Assembly (NCBI GenBank): GCA_033032865.1
Contig: JAWHQI010000228.1
Span: 1,426,001 to 1,490,000 of the forward strand
Length of the DNA stretch: 64,000 nucleotides
Reading direction: 5' to 3'
Origin: Dactylorhiza incarnata
Lineage: Eukaryota > Streptophyta > Magnoliopsida > Asparagales > Orchidaceae
Part shown: in pieces, positions 10,580 to 22,347 of the stretch
Layout: each line of letters opens with the position of its first letter
How positions within the stretch are numbered: the stretch's first letter is position 1
The notes under the pieces: generated by a model
Database searches by the model: none
Seen by the model: only the letters and a program-made list of their open reading frames with translations
Told to the model about the DNA's origin: nothing
Program-made: the position numbers and the translations under genes

Positions 10580-11130
10580 TTCAACCATAAACCAGCAGTG
10601 GCATCTGGACAGTGGCTGCTCCATGCATATGACTGAAGAAAAAGAATTGCTTGAGAATTTCAAGGCCAAGGAAGGGCCTAAGGTAATTTTTTGGAATTCC
10701 CACTCTGGTCAAACCAATGGATATGGTTTACTCATGATTGGGGAAGTTTCCTTTTCTAATTTAGCTTATGTTGAAGGACTTCAACATAATCTGATTAACA
10801 TTAGCCAGTTATGTGATGGGGTATACAAAGTTGTATTCACCAAGTCTCTGTGTCATATAGTTAGCTCTATGACTGATCAAATAGTGTTGACTGGTCTCAG
10901 AAAAGGTAAGGTCTATGTTGAATACTTTGAGTACACAAAGTCTGAGATCTGCTTATTTAACTCCCAATTAGAAAACAGTGAGCTGTGGCATAGGAGACTT
11001 TGCCACCTTAATCTTAAGACCATTCCCAAACTCTCCTAACCTAACCTAGTCAGGAGTTTACCAACTGGTAAATTCAATAAAGACCATCCATGTAGAGCCT
11101 GCAACTAGGAAAGCGGATCAATGCATCATT
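10580..11130 (+). pseudogene. pol: Copia-2 protease and GAG-pre-integrase region
   Basis: WHLDSGCSMHMT (Asp codon at 10608) is the retropepsin active-site motif in the copia form. GLQHNLINISQLCD closes the protease domain. ELWHRRLCHLNLKTIPKLS (around 10980-11037) is the GAG-pre-integrase motif that contains the first His of the integrase zinc finger. The open stretch 10623-11039 has no frameshift. TAA at 11037 ends it, and the zinc-finger Cys pair follows only in decayed form (CRACN at about 11094). Confidence 0.8.
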
Positions 11131-11950
11131 CAAACAGATTGGTAAGAATGATTTCGCTAGAATCCTATTTCTGTTGCATATGGACCTATTTGGTCCTATC
11201 TCCACTCAAAGCTTAGCAGGTAAGTCCTATACCTTAGTCATTGTTGATGACTTTTCTTGATTCAGCTGGGTGTTTTTTCTAAAATCTAAGTCAGACACCT
11301 TCAAGATCCTCTCAAGATTCATTAGACAGATTCAATCTGAACTCAATACACAGGTAGTTGTGATCAGAAGTGATCATGGTACTGATTTTTAGAATTAGTT
11401 AATGTGTAGATTCTGTGAGGATGAAGGTATAAGACAAAGCTTTTCAGCTCCTATAACCCCCCAACAAAATGCGATGGCTGAAAGGAAAAATAGAACCCTA
11501 ATTGAATCAGGAAGGACATTATTAGCTGAATCCAACTTGCCAAAGTCCTTTTGGGCTGAGGCAGTGTATACTGCCAATTATGTTATGAATAGAAGTCTCA
11601 TTCACAATACTATGTTGAAGACTCCATATGAGTTACTGAAGGGAAAGACACCTATAGTCACTTACTTTAGAATTTTTGAGTGTACTTGCTTTATCCTCAA
11701 CAATGGGAAATGTCATCTTGCCAAATTTGACAAGAAGGCTGATGATGGGATATTTTTGGGATATTACTCATCAAGCAAGGCCTATAGGTGCTACAATAAA
11801 ATCTCTCTCAAAATTGCGGAGTCTGTGTATGTGGTTTTTGATGAAAATAACATGTTTTACAAGGGGAAGGAAACTTCCACCAGCACTGTTCTGCGGGAAG
11901 AAGATCAGCTAGCAGAACAAGTTGAAAGACTGAGCATAATGGTCCATCCA
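11131..11950 (+). pseudogene. pol: Copia-2 integrase
   Basis: The DDE residues are all visible: Asp in LLHMDLFGPIS (about 11180), Asp in RSDHGTDF (about 11370) and Glu in PQQNAMAERKNRTL (about 11480). KSFWAEAVYTANYVMNRS and the downstream KFDKKADDGIFLGY are conserved copia integrase C-terminal signatures. Stops occur at about 11230, 11260, 11391 and 11397, all upstream of the long open stretch that begins at 11402. It would insert cDNA into the genome; this copy cannot be made whole. Confidence 0.8.
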
Positions 11951-12940
11951 TCATTGTGTCAGGACAAAGGAAAACAGATGATTGACACTGACTCAGATGA
12001 AGATTCTACAGCAGATGAAGTGGAAACAACAACACTTGAGTTGCCAGCCACAGACATCACTCAAGTGAATGAGGATGAAACTCCCACAATCACTGAGCAA
12101 GTGATTCCTCAGGAAGAAGAGAATCTCCTAGATCACTCAACAAGATCCAGGATGACTTACAAAGATCACCCTCCAACACAAGTAATAGGAGACTTGACAG
12201 TTGGAGTCAAGACAAGGAAACAACTCACAAGTGAGACAATGCTGCAATGTTTCCTGTCTCAGTATGAACCCAAGAAGTTTGAAGAAGCAGACAGTGATCC
12301 TCACTGGATATCTGCTATGCAAGAAGAACTAACACTATTTGAGAGGAACAAGGTTTGGATATTGGTTACAAGACCAAAGAACTACCAATTTATTGGCACC
12401 AAGTGGGTATTCAAAAACAAAATGGACTCAACATGAGCCATAATCAGGAATAAGGCCAGACGTGTGGCTCAAGGGTACATGCAAGAGGAGGGAATTGACT
12501 TTAAACAGACATTTGCTCTAGTAGAAAGGTTGGAGGCCATCAGAATGTTTCTGGCATAAGCTGCCGACATGAAGATCAAAGTCTACCAGATGGATGTAAA
12601 GAGTGCATTCCTCAATGGAACTCTACAAGAAGAAGTGTATGTGGAGCAGCCACCAGGTTTTGTCAATCCAACTTTTCCCTCTTCTGTGTATAGGCTAGAT
12701 AATGCACTATATTTCCTCAAGAAAGATCCAAGAGCTTGGTATGAGACCTTATCCATTATTCTTCTGGACCACTCCATTGAAAGAGTGAAAGTGGATAAAA
12801 CCCCTTTCACAAGAGCACATAAGAATCAGCTGTTACTAGTACAAATATATGTAGATGATATTATATTTGGATCAACAGATCAATCTCTCTGCAAAAGGTT
12901 TGCCTACCTAATGTAGTCAAGATTTGAAATGAGTAGCATC
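11951..12940 (+). pseudogene. pol: Copia-2 integrase-RT linker and reverse transcriptase
   Basis: An acidic linker (EEDQLAEQVERLS to NEDETPTITEQVIP) joins integrase to RT. RT begins about 12290 (WISAMQEELTLFERNKVW). [16 protein letters not shown] holds the first catalytic Asp, and [11 protein letters not shown] (about 12845) has the intact YVDD box. A TGA at 12434, a TAA at about 12557 and a TAG at about 12914 break the frame, but no frameshift is needed between 12440 and 12916. Confidence 0.85.
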
Positions 12941-13793
12941 AGGGAATTATCCTATTTTCTTGGTCTTCAAGTAAGACAAAATGCAGATGGCATTTTCATA
13001 TCCCAATCCAAATATACCTGAGAACTCATCAAGAGGTTTGAGATGGAAAATGCCTCTATTATGAAAACCCCCAAGGCTACTAATGTTGTTTTGGATAGAG
13101 ATGAAAAGGGTAAGTCCTTTGATCAAAAGAATTACAGAGCAGCCATTGGATCTCTTCTCTACCTAACAGCTAGCAGACCTGATATAATGTTTGCTACCAA
13201 TATATGTGCAAGGTTTCAGGTTGACCCAAAGGAATCACACATGAGTTCAGTCAAAAGAATACTCAGATATTTGAAGGGTACACCTGAACTTGGCTTGTGG
13301 TATCCAGTTGATTTTGGATTTGAATTAATTGGTTATTCAGAAGCAGACTACGCTGGATGCAGGCTGGATAGAAAAAGCACTTCAGAAACATGTCAGTTTA
13401 TGAGTGCTAGACTGAATTCATGGTTTAGCAAGAAGAAAACCACAATCCACTTCTACAGCTGAAGCTGAGTATATAGCTGCAGGAAGCTGCTGCTTACAAA
13501 TATTGTGGATGCAAAATCAGTTGTTGGATTACAACTTTTCCCTCGACAATTCCATAATTTATTGTGAAAACTCTAGTACTATTTCAATTACTTCCAATCC
13601 TATTCTACACAGCAGAACTGAGCACATAAAGATTAGGCACCACTTTATCAGGGATAATGTAGAGAAGGGTAAGATCAACCTTCAATACATATCCACTGAC
13701 ATTCAAATGGCTGACATCTTCACTAAGCCACTTGAAGAAAGTAAGCACAAGTTCTTCATCAATGCACTGGGTATGCTTGATGGAGCATTGTAG
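12941..13793 (+). pseudogene. pol: Copia-2 RT thumb and RNase H
   Basis: RELSYFLGLQVRQ ends RT. SLLYLTASRPDIMFATNICARFQ and LRYLKGTPELGLWYP are typical of SIRE-type copia. RNase H follows (GYSEADYAGCRLDRKSTSE, Asp conserved). At 13460 a frameshift separates KKKTTIHFYS from the next frame, which carries SIIYCENSSTISI and the pol C-terminus DIQMADIFTKPLEESKHKF, ending TAG 13791. Confidence 0.85.
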
Positions 13794-14318
13794 GTCACAC
13801 CTATTATGTATAAAGATATATTTTTATAGAAAGTTATTGCTGGGAAAATTAGTAAGAATTTTGAAAAAGGTCTTACCTATTTATTCAAAGCTGCGTCGAA
13901 TTCAAATCGACGTACCATCGACTTCCACTCGACGTCAGCTTCGAGAGCATCCCGGGACAGATTAATTGAATCGCACTCGACGTAACAGCGAATACATATC
14001 GACCCCTACATCGATATCATAATTGATGGTTATATTTTCGGAGCAACGTCAACTTCAACTCGACGTAGCGTCAACTTCAACTCGACATTCCGCCGACTAA
14101 ACAGAATGCGCGCATCGACATGTTTTGGCGCGCTGAATTTAGCTCTTTTCAATGTTGCTCTGAATATAACCCTATGTTGCGACGATTCTTCTACTCAATG
14201 CAACTTAAGCCTTCGATTTTATTGTGCTCTTTGAATTTTCTCCCTCTTGCTCTCCCTCTCTTTCCCTTCTTCGTCTCTCTCTCTCTCTCTGTTTCATGCA
14301 GGTACTTGCAGTACAGCA
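13794..14318 (+). other. Spacer between pol and extra ORF, with TCGA field and splice acceptor
   Basis: Noncoding. A TCGACGTNNC motif field occupies 13885-14115. A long CT run (14263-14300) ends in TTTCATGCAG at 14301, a textbook plant 3' splice site, 18 bases before the ATG of the extra ORF. This suggests the downstream ORF is expressed from a spliced RNA, as proposed for env-like ORFs of related elements. Confidence 0.55.
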
Positions 14319-15842
14319 ATGGCGTCTCCTCAAGACATTGTCGATGCAATTGATCAATCCCTGGAGACCCCTCTCTCACATTTCAACTCTCTATATCTGG
14401 ACTTCTCAAAGGATTGCTATCGCAAGCTCTGCACCCAACACAAAAGGTTGCATGACCTTACATATGAAATCAAGGCTCTTGATGCAGAGATTAGATCGTT
14501 AGTTGTGCCTGCCGATGTCTTTATATCTTTCCTCAGCGATATAAAGCAGGGGGAGAAGTGTATCAGCTGGCAGCCTCTCCAAGACTCAATATACACCATA
14601 GGAATTCCTATCTCCTTTGTCTCTGAAGGGGATCCAGCCATCACATCTTGGCTGCAGCTTGAAGGTTCAACAACTCAGGGGGAGTCAACCCCTCCAAGGA
14701 TCCTTCCTTCAACACAGGGGGAGTCCTCAATTCAGGGGGAGATTTCCCTATTCTCAGATGATCAGGTCTACCTAAAGACTATGCAAGTATTAAATGAAGA
14801 TACTAAGCCATCCATCCCTGATGCACTAGCATTCAAGATATCTTCTGAAGATTCTATAACAACACCTTCTCCAGTCAAGTTGGCTGATCAGAATCTTGCT
14901 CCATCTGATTCAACTCCAGCTCAGCTTTCACCTCTAGCTCATCTTTCAACTCCAGCTCAGCTTTCATCTCCATCTGCCCTAATTCAAACAGCTAAACCAA
15001 TTCTTCCAACACCTGTCTTTAGAGGAAGACCTCCATATAAAGGTAGAGGAAGAGGGAGAAAGGGAAAAGGAAGACTGCCAATTTAGGAAATGTATTCAAA
15101 AGAATAGAGGAAGGAATACAAGAAAGATAAATCCTATCACAAAAAATATGAGAGGATTGAATTCCTAGAGAATACAATGAAAACATACACTGATCCAAAG
15201 CTCTACAAAGCTTTAGAGGAGATTGTAGATAGATACAGATATGAATATGAGACAGCCCAAAAAGAGATTGAAGAACAGAAAAACAGTTTCATTGAAATTT
15301 TGAAGAGAGGAAAAGAGGTCGTTGAACAAGAGGAGTTGGCAAAAGCAATCCCAATCAAAACCTCCTTGTTTGAACCCACTGAGTATACTACAAGAAGTCC
15401 TCAAGCTAAAATGTTGGAGGAAATAGGACAACTTCACAGAAAGGGTATTGGATATAATCCAGAGGATACAGTGGAGCCACCCCAGAAGAAAAAGAAAAGA
15501 GAACAACTACCTGTGAAGAAGAAGAAGATTGTGTTCAAGATATCTTCAACCTCTAGCAAACCACAATCAACCTTTGTTGTGCCAAATCCTGATGCAGACT
15601 TCGAGACAAATGATTTTGATTTGGAAGTCATAAACATGATGACAGCAAAAGTTCTTGATCTGGGTTTCAATTTAAAAGATGTTCACCCTGAAACAGAAAT
15701 TGATCTGGAAAAGTTGTTCAAGGGTCCTAAAAGAATACAGAAGAACCCAGAGAAAGCCACTCCTGCAAACTTCAAATATGTGGAAAGGAAATTCAGAAAG
15801 GTCTATGAGGACTTATCTACTTTTCTTAATGGAAGGAAGTAG
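14319..15842 (+). pseudogene. Extra ('env-like') ORF of Copia-2
   Basis: From ATG 14319 (ASPQDIVDAIDQSLETP) one frame of 508 codons runs to TAG 15840, broken only by two in-frame TAGs at 15084 and 15105. The first part has short helices, a repeated TQGES phrase, a Pro/Ser/Thr/Ala-rich low-complexity section and an Arg/Gly/Lys tail (GRGRGRKGKGR). The second part is a charged coiled coil (EIVDRYRYEYETAQKEI, then EQKNSFIEILKRGKEVVEQ) with a Lys-rich patch (PPQKKKKREQ). I see no signal peptide or clear membrane span, so 'env-like' reflects position only. It has no catalytic motif I recognise. Confidence 0.65.
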
Positions 15843-16026
15843 ACTTTTCCCTGGGTAAGCTCTGATAAACACTTATTGATATTAATCAGATGTTTTTCTG
15901 TTTACCAGCCCATCTAGTTATTTATTATGTGTCTATGTTGTCTTATATATGTCTGATTATGTAAAAGATTGTGTAAAATCACTTTAACCAAGATTGTAAA
16001 AATTGTTAAGATAAATAGGGGGAGAT
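15843..16026 (+). other. 3' untranslated spacer and polypurine tract of Copia-2
   Basis: AT-rich noncoding sequence ending AATAGGGGGGAGAT just before TGTTGGG at 16027; the purine run 16016-16025 is the plus-strand primer. Confidence 0.8.
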
Positions 16027-17749
16027 TGTTGGGTAAAACTCTTTTGATTTAACTTAACAAATTATCTAAAGTGATTTTAACTCTTAGGTTTTAATTACCC
16101 ATTGTATAGTGAGAGTAATTTAGTCATTAAATGTCTTAGGATATCACACACAACTTGGAGTGTAAAGACTAGAGCAAGACAAGCACAAATTTGGTTGAGT
16201 TAATAATTGCGTCGAATAGTATTCGACGCAACTTCGACTTCATGTCGGCATAACTTAGACTAGAAGTCCAAGCAACTCAACCTCTCTATCAAAGTAGATC
16301 AAGTCGACGCTACGTCGAAAAAGATATCGATGTAGATGAAATGAGCATGTCGAAGTATCATTAGAAGTCGACGCAACTTTGTCTTCAACTCAACGCAGAA
16401 GGAAGAATCTGTCGAAGCCATCTGAAGTCGACGCGACGTCAACTACAATTCGACACAGATGATAAAGTTCAAAGCCAAGCCTTCAACTCGATGGTTACAT
16501 CAAGATGTAATCGACGTAACGTCGACATCAGGGATCTCTCAGAGCAAGAAGGATTTCAAAGCTGCTCTTACAAGAACTCAAAGGTGCGTCGATAAGAGAG
16601 AAAGAGAAATTGACGCAATGTCGAATACAGTCTGAAAAGGAAACCTTTTCAGCTATCATTTCTGAACTCTCTCTCAAGGCCCACAGTACTGAAGACCGTT
16701 CTACAATGACTTGTTTATTGCCTCAAATGGAAAGAAGCATACAAGAAGACAGGGAAAGCTTTCTTGAAATGAAATATAACAGTTGCTGAACGGGTCGTGA
16801 ACAAAAGAGGAAAGGAAGAGAAATTGTCCAAGTATATACCTTTTCAGGACAATCCAGAAGAGGAAAGAAATTCAAAGTAATCATGGAAAATAAATAGGAA
16901 GAGAGCAGAGAGAAATATAGAGCATTCATCACAATCTTTGGCACCTGGTTGATTAGGGCTTCCTCCTTCTTCTTCTTTCTCTTGGAACCCTAATAGACAG
17001 TATAATAAGAACTGCCCTCTCTTAGAACAGAAAAACTGAAGGCTGCTCTTCATCAACATCATATAGCAGCCAGATTTCAATCAGAAGAAAGCAGTAAGGA
17101 TCTGAAGCTTATAACCCTTGCAAATCATCACTATCATAAGCAATGGTTTATCATTTACAGATCCAGAAAAGAGAAAAACTAAAGCTGAAGGCTTGAACAG
17201 AATTCTGAGAGCAGAATTCTTCACCTTACTTCTTCCTCCTCTTTTCTCCCTTTCTTCAACTATAAAAGAGTTTTATTTATCCCTCTTCCAAAGGATTTAG
17301 TGCTTCAAGATCTCCTTATCAAAAGATCTATGGTTAAAGATCTCCTTACCAAAATATCTGTGGTTCAAGAACTCCTTATCAAAAGATCTGTAGTTCAAGA
17401 TCTCGTTATCAAAAGATCTTGGGTTCTAAGAGTCTCCTTATCAAAAGACTCAGGCACAGGTTGTGCTTTCCTACCAGGTGGTAGAAGAGGGGTGTACCCA
17501 CATTTTGGGGAACCTCTATAAAAATCTGTGTGTCTTTGCTGTGATTTTATGTATTGTCCCACTACCTTTATCAGCATTTATTTCCAGCAGTATTTATCTT
17601 ATTTATTCTGCCTTTGGTTTTGTTTGTGTGCATAATACCTTAATAAGTTTTATTGTTTGCACAGTTAGGATAGAAAAATCTTTAAATCTCTATTCACCCC
17701 CCCCCCCCCCTCCCCTAGAGGATTCTCAGAGGCACACTGTGCACTTTCA
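16027..17749 (+). repeat. Copia-2 3' LTR (1723 bp)
   Basis: Collinear with 6620-8320. Differences include a longer C-run near 17697 and more diverged 30-bp repeats at 17300-17425. Many substitutions separate the two LTRs, so the insertion is not very recent. Confidence 0.9.
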
Positions 17750-18366
17750 AGAGGAAAGTTCCTGGGACATCTCCTCACCTCGAAAGTAGTAGAGCCTAAC
17801 CCTGATAAGGTTAAGGCTATCCAAGAGATAACCTTGCAAAAGAGTACTCAAGAAGTCCTGAGGTTGATAGGAAGGATGGCTAGCCTTACTTGCTTCCTGT
17901 CAAAGGCGGGGGAGAAGTGCTCTCCATTCTTCAAGACTCCCAGAAAGAATGTCAACTTCGAGTGGTCCAAAGAGTGTGAAATGGCGTTCGAGCGGTTAAA
18001 CTAGCAGCTAACCAAGACACCCCTCATCCAAGGCTCGAAAGAAGGTGAAGACCTACTCCTTTACCTAGGAGTAGGGGTAGATGCAGTGAGCTCGGTGCTC
18101 ATCAGAGAAGAAGGAAGAAAGCAGCTACCCATCTATTACGTTAGCCGGGTGCTAAAGAAGGCGGAGTTACGATATCCGATCCAAGAGAAGCTTCCTTCTC
18201 CTTGGTGTTATCGGCGTGGAAGCTCCAGCCTTATTTTCATGCTCACTCCATCCGGTTTGTCATTGATCATCCTCTCCAAAGTATCCTGGAAGGAGCGGAG
18301 CATTAGGGAACGCTGGCGAAATGGTCGATAGAACTCTGTGAGTTTGACATTTCTTTCTCGCCCTGG
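17750..18366 (+). pseudogene. pol: Gypsy-1 RT C-terminus and first RNase H
   Basis: Continues the RT interrupted at 6619: KFLGHLLTSK and EPNPDKVKAIQEI, then KAGEKCSPFFK (about 17905). The RNase H part includes LYLGVGVDAVSSVLIRE and LPIYYVSRVLKKAELRYP, a segment of the retroelement RNase H family. Stops at about 17788 and 18001 and a frameshift after 18190 show decay. In a live element this domain removes RNA from the RNA-DNA hybrid. Confidence 0.75.
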
Positions 18367-18975
18367 GTGTCGATCAAAGCGCAAACAATGGCAGACTTCT
18401 TCGCAGACTTCTCGGGAGAAGCAGATCCATGTGAGGCACCTTCTAATCTGATTTCCTGGAATTTGATCGTAGACGGGACATTAGCCAAAAGCTTTGTGGG
18501 AGTAGGCATTGTGCTTGTCATCCCACAGGGAACTAGGATCGAGCAAGCAGTCGAGATCCTCTTCCCCATCACAAACAATCAAGCGGAGTATGAGGCAATA
18601 GTGGCGGGCTTGCGCCTTGCCAAGGAGCTAGGCATCCAGGATATTCGAGATTTCGCAGATTCCATGGTGGTCGCGTCGCAGATTCGAGGAGAAATTGAAG
18701 TGCGCGACGCCATCCTACAAAAGTACCTTTTAAAGGTGAAAGGGTTGATTGGAGGCTTCCAATCCTTCTTCGTCGAGCACGTGCCGAGAGAGGAGAACTT
18801 GATGGCCGACAGTTTGGCCAAGTATGGCGCTAGGGCCAGAGGAACGATAACCGAGTTATTTCGACCATCCATCGAAGAAGGGGAAATGATGGAGATCAAG
18901 CAGGGCCCATCCTGGATAGACCCGTTCATGGCATTCCTGACTACCGGGCAACTCCGGACAGATGACGGAGATTAA
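18367..18975 (+). pseudogene. pol: Gypsy-1 second (archaeal-type) RNase H
   Basis: About 200 codons open. LIVDGTLAKSFVGVGIVL holds the first Asp, ITNNQAEYEAIVAGLRLAKE the Glu motif, DFADSMVVASQI the next Asp, and HVPREENLMADSLAKYG the C-terminal Asp motif. This second RNase H beside the retroviral one is known from the plant Tat lineage. All four acidic positions appear present, so this is the best-kept domain of Gypsy-1. It ends at TAA 18973, where the frame should continue into integrase. Confidence 0.8.
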
Positions 18976-20094
18976 AGGAAGTTTTGGTATAAGGCGACAT
19001 ACTATCTTTTGCATAGTGGAGAGCTGTATCATAAGTCCATATTAGGCCCCTTGGCCAGATGTGTTTCAGAAGCTGAAGTACCTTGAGTTTTGGAGGACAT
19101 CCACTCGGGAGAGTGCGGAAGTCATTCGAGGACTCGCATTTTAGAGCAAATAATCCTAAGGCACGACTACTTCTGGCCAACCATCTGGAAAGATGCTGAA
19201 GCCTTCTCCAATAAGTGCCAGAAGTGCCAGCTCTTCGCCCCTCTCCATTTACAGCCGGCTCATCAGCTTGGCCAGAGGAAGTTTGTTCTCGTCATGATCG
19301 ACTACTTCTCCAAGTGGGTCGAGGGCAAACCTCTGGCCAAGACCACTTCTCAAGTTGTGAAGAACTTCATCTAGGGAGAAATAGCTTCCAGGTTTGGGAT
19401 CCCTCTCGCCATCGTCACCGACAACGGTCCCCAATTTGCCAGCTTGGAGCTGGGAGATTTCTGCAAGCATCTAGGGACAGATCTTCGATTTGCCTCAGTG
19501 CACCATCCTCAGAGCAATGAGCAAGTGGAGGCGGCCAACAAACTGATCATCATCCTCCTAAAGATGAAGTTCGAGAACCTAAGAGTGAATTAGGCAGAAC
19601 AGCTTTCTTCAGTCCTATGGGCTCTGAGAACCACTCCTAATTCAGGCACGTGAGAAACTCCTTTCAAGCTCTCTCATGATTTTGAAGCTCTTATCCCTGT
19701 GGAGTTCGAAGTCAGAAGTCCTAGAGTAGTTGAAGCAAGAGAGGGAGATGAAGAACGGCGGCTAGAGAATGAAGTGGCTCAAAGGCTATATCTCGACTAC
19801 ATCAAAGATCTCCAAGACTTTGCCTTAGCTCGGCAGGAAGAGATTAAGAGATGAATGACAAAATATTTTGACAAACACGTCCGCCTCATGCACTTCCAAG
19901 CAGGTGACCTCGTTTTAAAGAAGATGGATGCGGCAAGAAGATCAGCCGCCGTTGGGAAGCTTAATCCAAGTTGGGAAGGACCCTTCATTATCCATGAGTC
20001 ATTAGCGACTGACGAATATCGTCTGCAGAATCATGAAGGGGAGCTACTTGGGAACACCTGGAGCGGTGATGACCTGAAAAGGTTCTACCCCTAG
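18976..20094 (+). pseudogene. pol: Gypsy-1 integrase, missing its first catalytic Asp
   Basis: HSGECGSHSRTRIL and KCQKCQLFAP form the HHCC zinc finger (19100-19240). After LQPAHQL the sequence jumps to GQRKFVLVMIDYFSKWVEG: the usual WGMDI-type segment with the first catalytic Asp is absent, a deletion of roughly 20 codons near 19270. IVTDNGPQF keeps the second Asp and NEQVEAANK the Glu. The C-terminus (GDLVLKKMD, then LNPSWEGPFIIHES) ends at TAG 20092. Stops lie at 19372, 19591, 19651 and 19852. Confidence 0.8.
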
Positions 20095-21385
20095 CGGAAA
20101 TGTGTATGTCCCCCTTCTGTAAAATTATTTCACTTCAATAAATTCCTCTCCCTCTGAAACATGGGTCGCGAGAGTTATTTTTCTCTTCTAGAAGTTCTTT
20201 TCGAAGTAGGTAAAATAGATCTCCACGGCCGATTTGGGGAACAGGCCTCCGACTCGACACTCGTAAAAATCCAAGTTGGGTGGTGGGACAGCGCCTGGGG
20301 AGGGAGTTCTCCTAAGACTAAGCCTCTGCATTGACAATCGAGATCAGCTCCCCCCTTGCATGTTGGTCGAGTTACCCCCCGATTGCACTTCTCATCTGAC
20401 TGGAGAAGTTATCAGAGGAGAGTCCGGACACCAACCCCCAACTCGATGAAGATATGGCCAATTTGACCGACTAAGAGACCCTAGAATAAATGTGTCATTT
20501 ACCTTTAAATGGTTGAAAGCTCACAACAAAGCATAATATCTCTGAATTTATTTTGATCATATGAGTTGGTGTGATTAATCCCCTCTGATTGTTGAGTAAC
20601 AGAATGAAGACTCTCCGGGAACCAGGGAAAAGGAAGTAAGATGGAGGCCTCGGGATGGTGTGTTCCCATGGACCTCCTCGACTGTCATTCCCTACTCGTT
20701 GGTTCTTTCAAACAACTATCATCAAAGTAGGATGGAGGCCTTAGGATGGTGTGTCCCCTTGGACCTCCCCAACTGTCATTCCCTACTCGTCGGTTCTTTC
20801 AAACAGCTAGCAACAAAGTAGGATGGAGGCCTCAGGATAGTGTGTCCCCTTGGACATCCCTAACTATCATTCCCTACTCTTTGATTCTTTCAAACAGCTA
20901 GCAGCAAAGTAGGATGGAGGCCTCAGGATGGTGTGTCCACTCGGACCTCCCCGACTGTCATTCCCTACTTGTCAGCATCCAACATCCAAGTAGGATGGAG
21001 GCCTTGGGATGGTGTGTCCCCTAGGACCTCCCCGACTGTCATTCCCTGCTTATTCTTCTTATTCATATTCCTACTATTGTGACATCTTAAAAACTCTTAT
21101 CAGGAAAAAGTAGAAGCCTTGAGAGAGTGCGTCCTGCGGGACCCCTCGAGTGTCCTTCACAGCTTAAGCATCATCTAAAACTCTGAAGTAGGAGAGAGTG
21201 CCTATAGGCGAGTATCTACAGTGCGAGCCTGCAGGTTCAAGTATATCACAGGCTAGTAAGGTATGATCGTCGATCGCCTCAAGTACCTCCCAAGGTCGCA
21301 CTAATTGTGACGGCGATCACTCAATCTCGCTTTGAGCCTATGAGCCTAGCAAGCACTCATCGCATTCAAACCTAAGAGCCTAATC
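20095..21385 (+). other. Noncoding 3' region of Gypsy-1
   Basis: No coding frame. It holds a polyadenylation-like AATAAA at about 20137, a run of 91-bp repeats (20636-21080) and, from about 21180, short phrases rich in GCGAG/CTCGC. The same order is seen in Tat-2 at 28000-29440, which identifies the region as belonging to this element family. Confidence 0.75.
20636..21080 (+). repeat. About 91-bp tandem repeat, five units
   Basis: GTAGGATGGAGGCCT starts at 20636 (variant), 20727, 20818, 20909 and 20989, spacing 91, 91, 91 and 80. Each unit contains GGTGTGTCCCC, GACCTCCCC and GACTGTCATTCCCTACT. Related single copies lie in Tat-2 at about 28573 and 28936. Confidence 0.9.
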
Positions 21386-21548
21386 TGTTGAAACCGAAAT
21401 CTTGCGAACAAGACTTGGTCTCTGTGGAGTTCGGGGTCCCAAAAGAGGGGTGGCCTCACACCTACTTCACTCAAGCTAACAATCTAGGCACAAAACTAGG
21501 AACTCAAAGGAGGAACCCAAGGCCTCAGCGTGGAGGTCCCACCACACA
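21386..21548. repeat. 163-bp terminal direct repeat, left
   Basis: TG...CA ended; one mismatch to 23361-23523 (AGGAGGAAC here, AGGACGAAC there). Confidence 0.85.
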
Positions 21549-22212
21549 CCCGGAAGACTAACAAGCACTTCCCCTCCGAAGCCAAAGACTGAGACAAAGC
21601 ACCATTGGGGGACTCTCTTGGCCAACCAAAACATCTAAGGGGAAATCCCAAACCGAATCCCCCTCCTAAAGGTGCTCTCTTGGGTCTATTTATAGCGTTC
21701 CTCGTCCGGGCCGCCAATAGCGTAATCCCGACAAACAGTCTGACTATACGCAGCCCAAATGGGACTACCGACGGCATAACTCCGCCGTTATAAGAGTTAA
21801 TTAACTGACCCTCAAGGTCTTCCCGGTAACTTCACCTCAGGGTTCCCACGGGGCGAGTGATTCGTGAAAAACACCGCTCGCCTAAGATAAAAATATAAAG
21901 TACATAAAGGAGGCATCACAGACATCTCAATTTACAAGAGCGTAAGCTCCTTACTTCGGCACGCAGGCCGGCAAATATAAATAAACAGGCCCTTCTCGAG
22001 GCGGCACAACATTGGGCTTAAGCCCGCAACCTCCTGATTGGTACTGCGACACCTGTACGTCAACGCCTCGCCATGCGGTAGCAAACTGAACCTCGACCAA
22101 TTAAAAAAAACGGAGCTATATTGCCCACACCCCTTTCCCGAGGCGGCGACATTTTATAAATACGAGCAAATACTAAATATCTTCCACAGAGTCTTCTCCG
22201 GTGTCCCCAGAA

Positions 22213-22347
22213 CATCACCAATCTGGCCCCCACGTCCGGACGGGCTTCACACAGAAACATCACCAATCCGGTCTACACACCCGGATGGGCTTCACACAGC
22301 AACATCACCAATCCGGTCTACACACCCGGATGGGCTTCACACAGAAT
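22213..22347. repeat. 45-bp tandem repeat, three units
   Basis: CATCACCAAT begins units at 22213, 22258 and 22303. Each carries CCGGATGGGCTTCACACAG or a close variant. It lies inside the small LTR element. Confidence 0.85.

Larger units (their letters stand above)
6620..17749 (+). mobile_element. Copia-2: complete 11.1-kb SIRE/Maximus-like copia element
   Basis: LTRs at 6620-8320 and 16027-17749, primer site, gag, protease, integrase, RT, RNase H, and an extra ORF between pol and the 3' LTR. Flanks are AAAGG (6615-6619) and AGAGG (17750-17754), a 5-bp target duplication with one change, and the interrupted Gypsy-1 frame rejoins exactly. The large size, long LTRs and extra ORF fit the SIRE/Maximus lineage. 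Coding regions are broken by stops and a few frameshifts. Confidence 0.9.
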
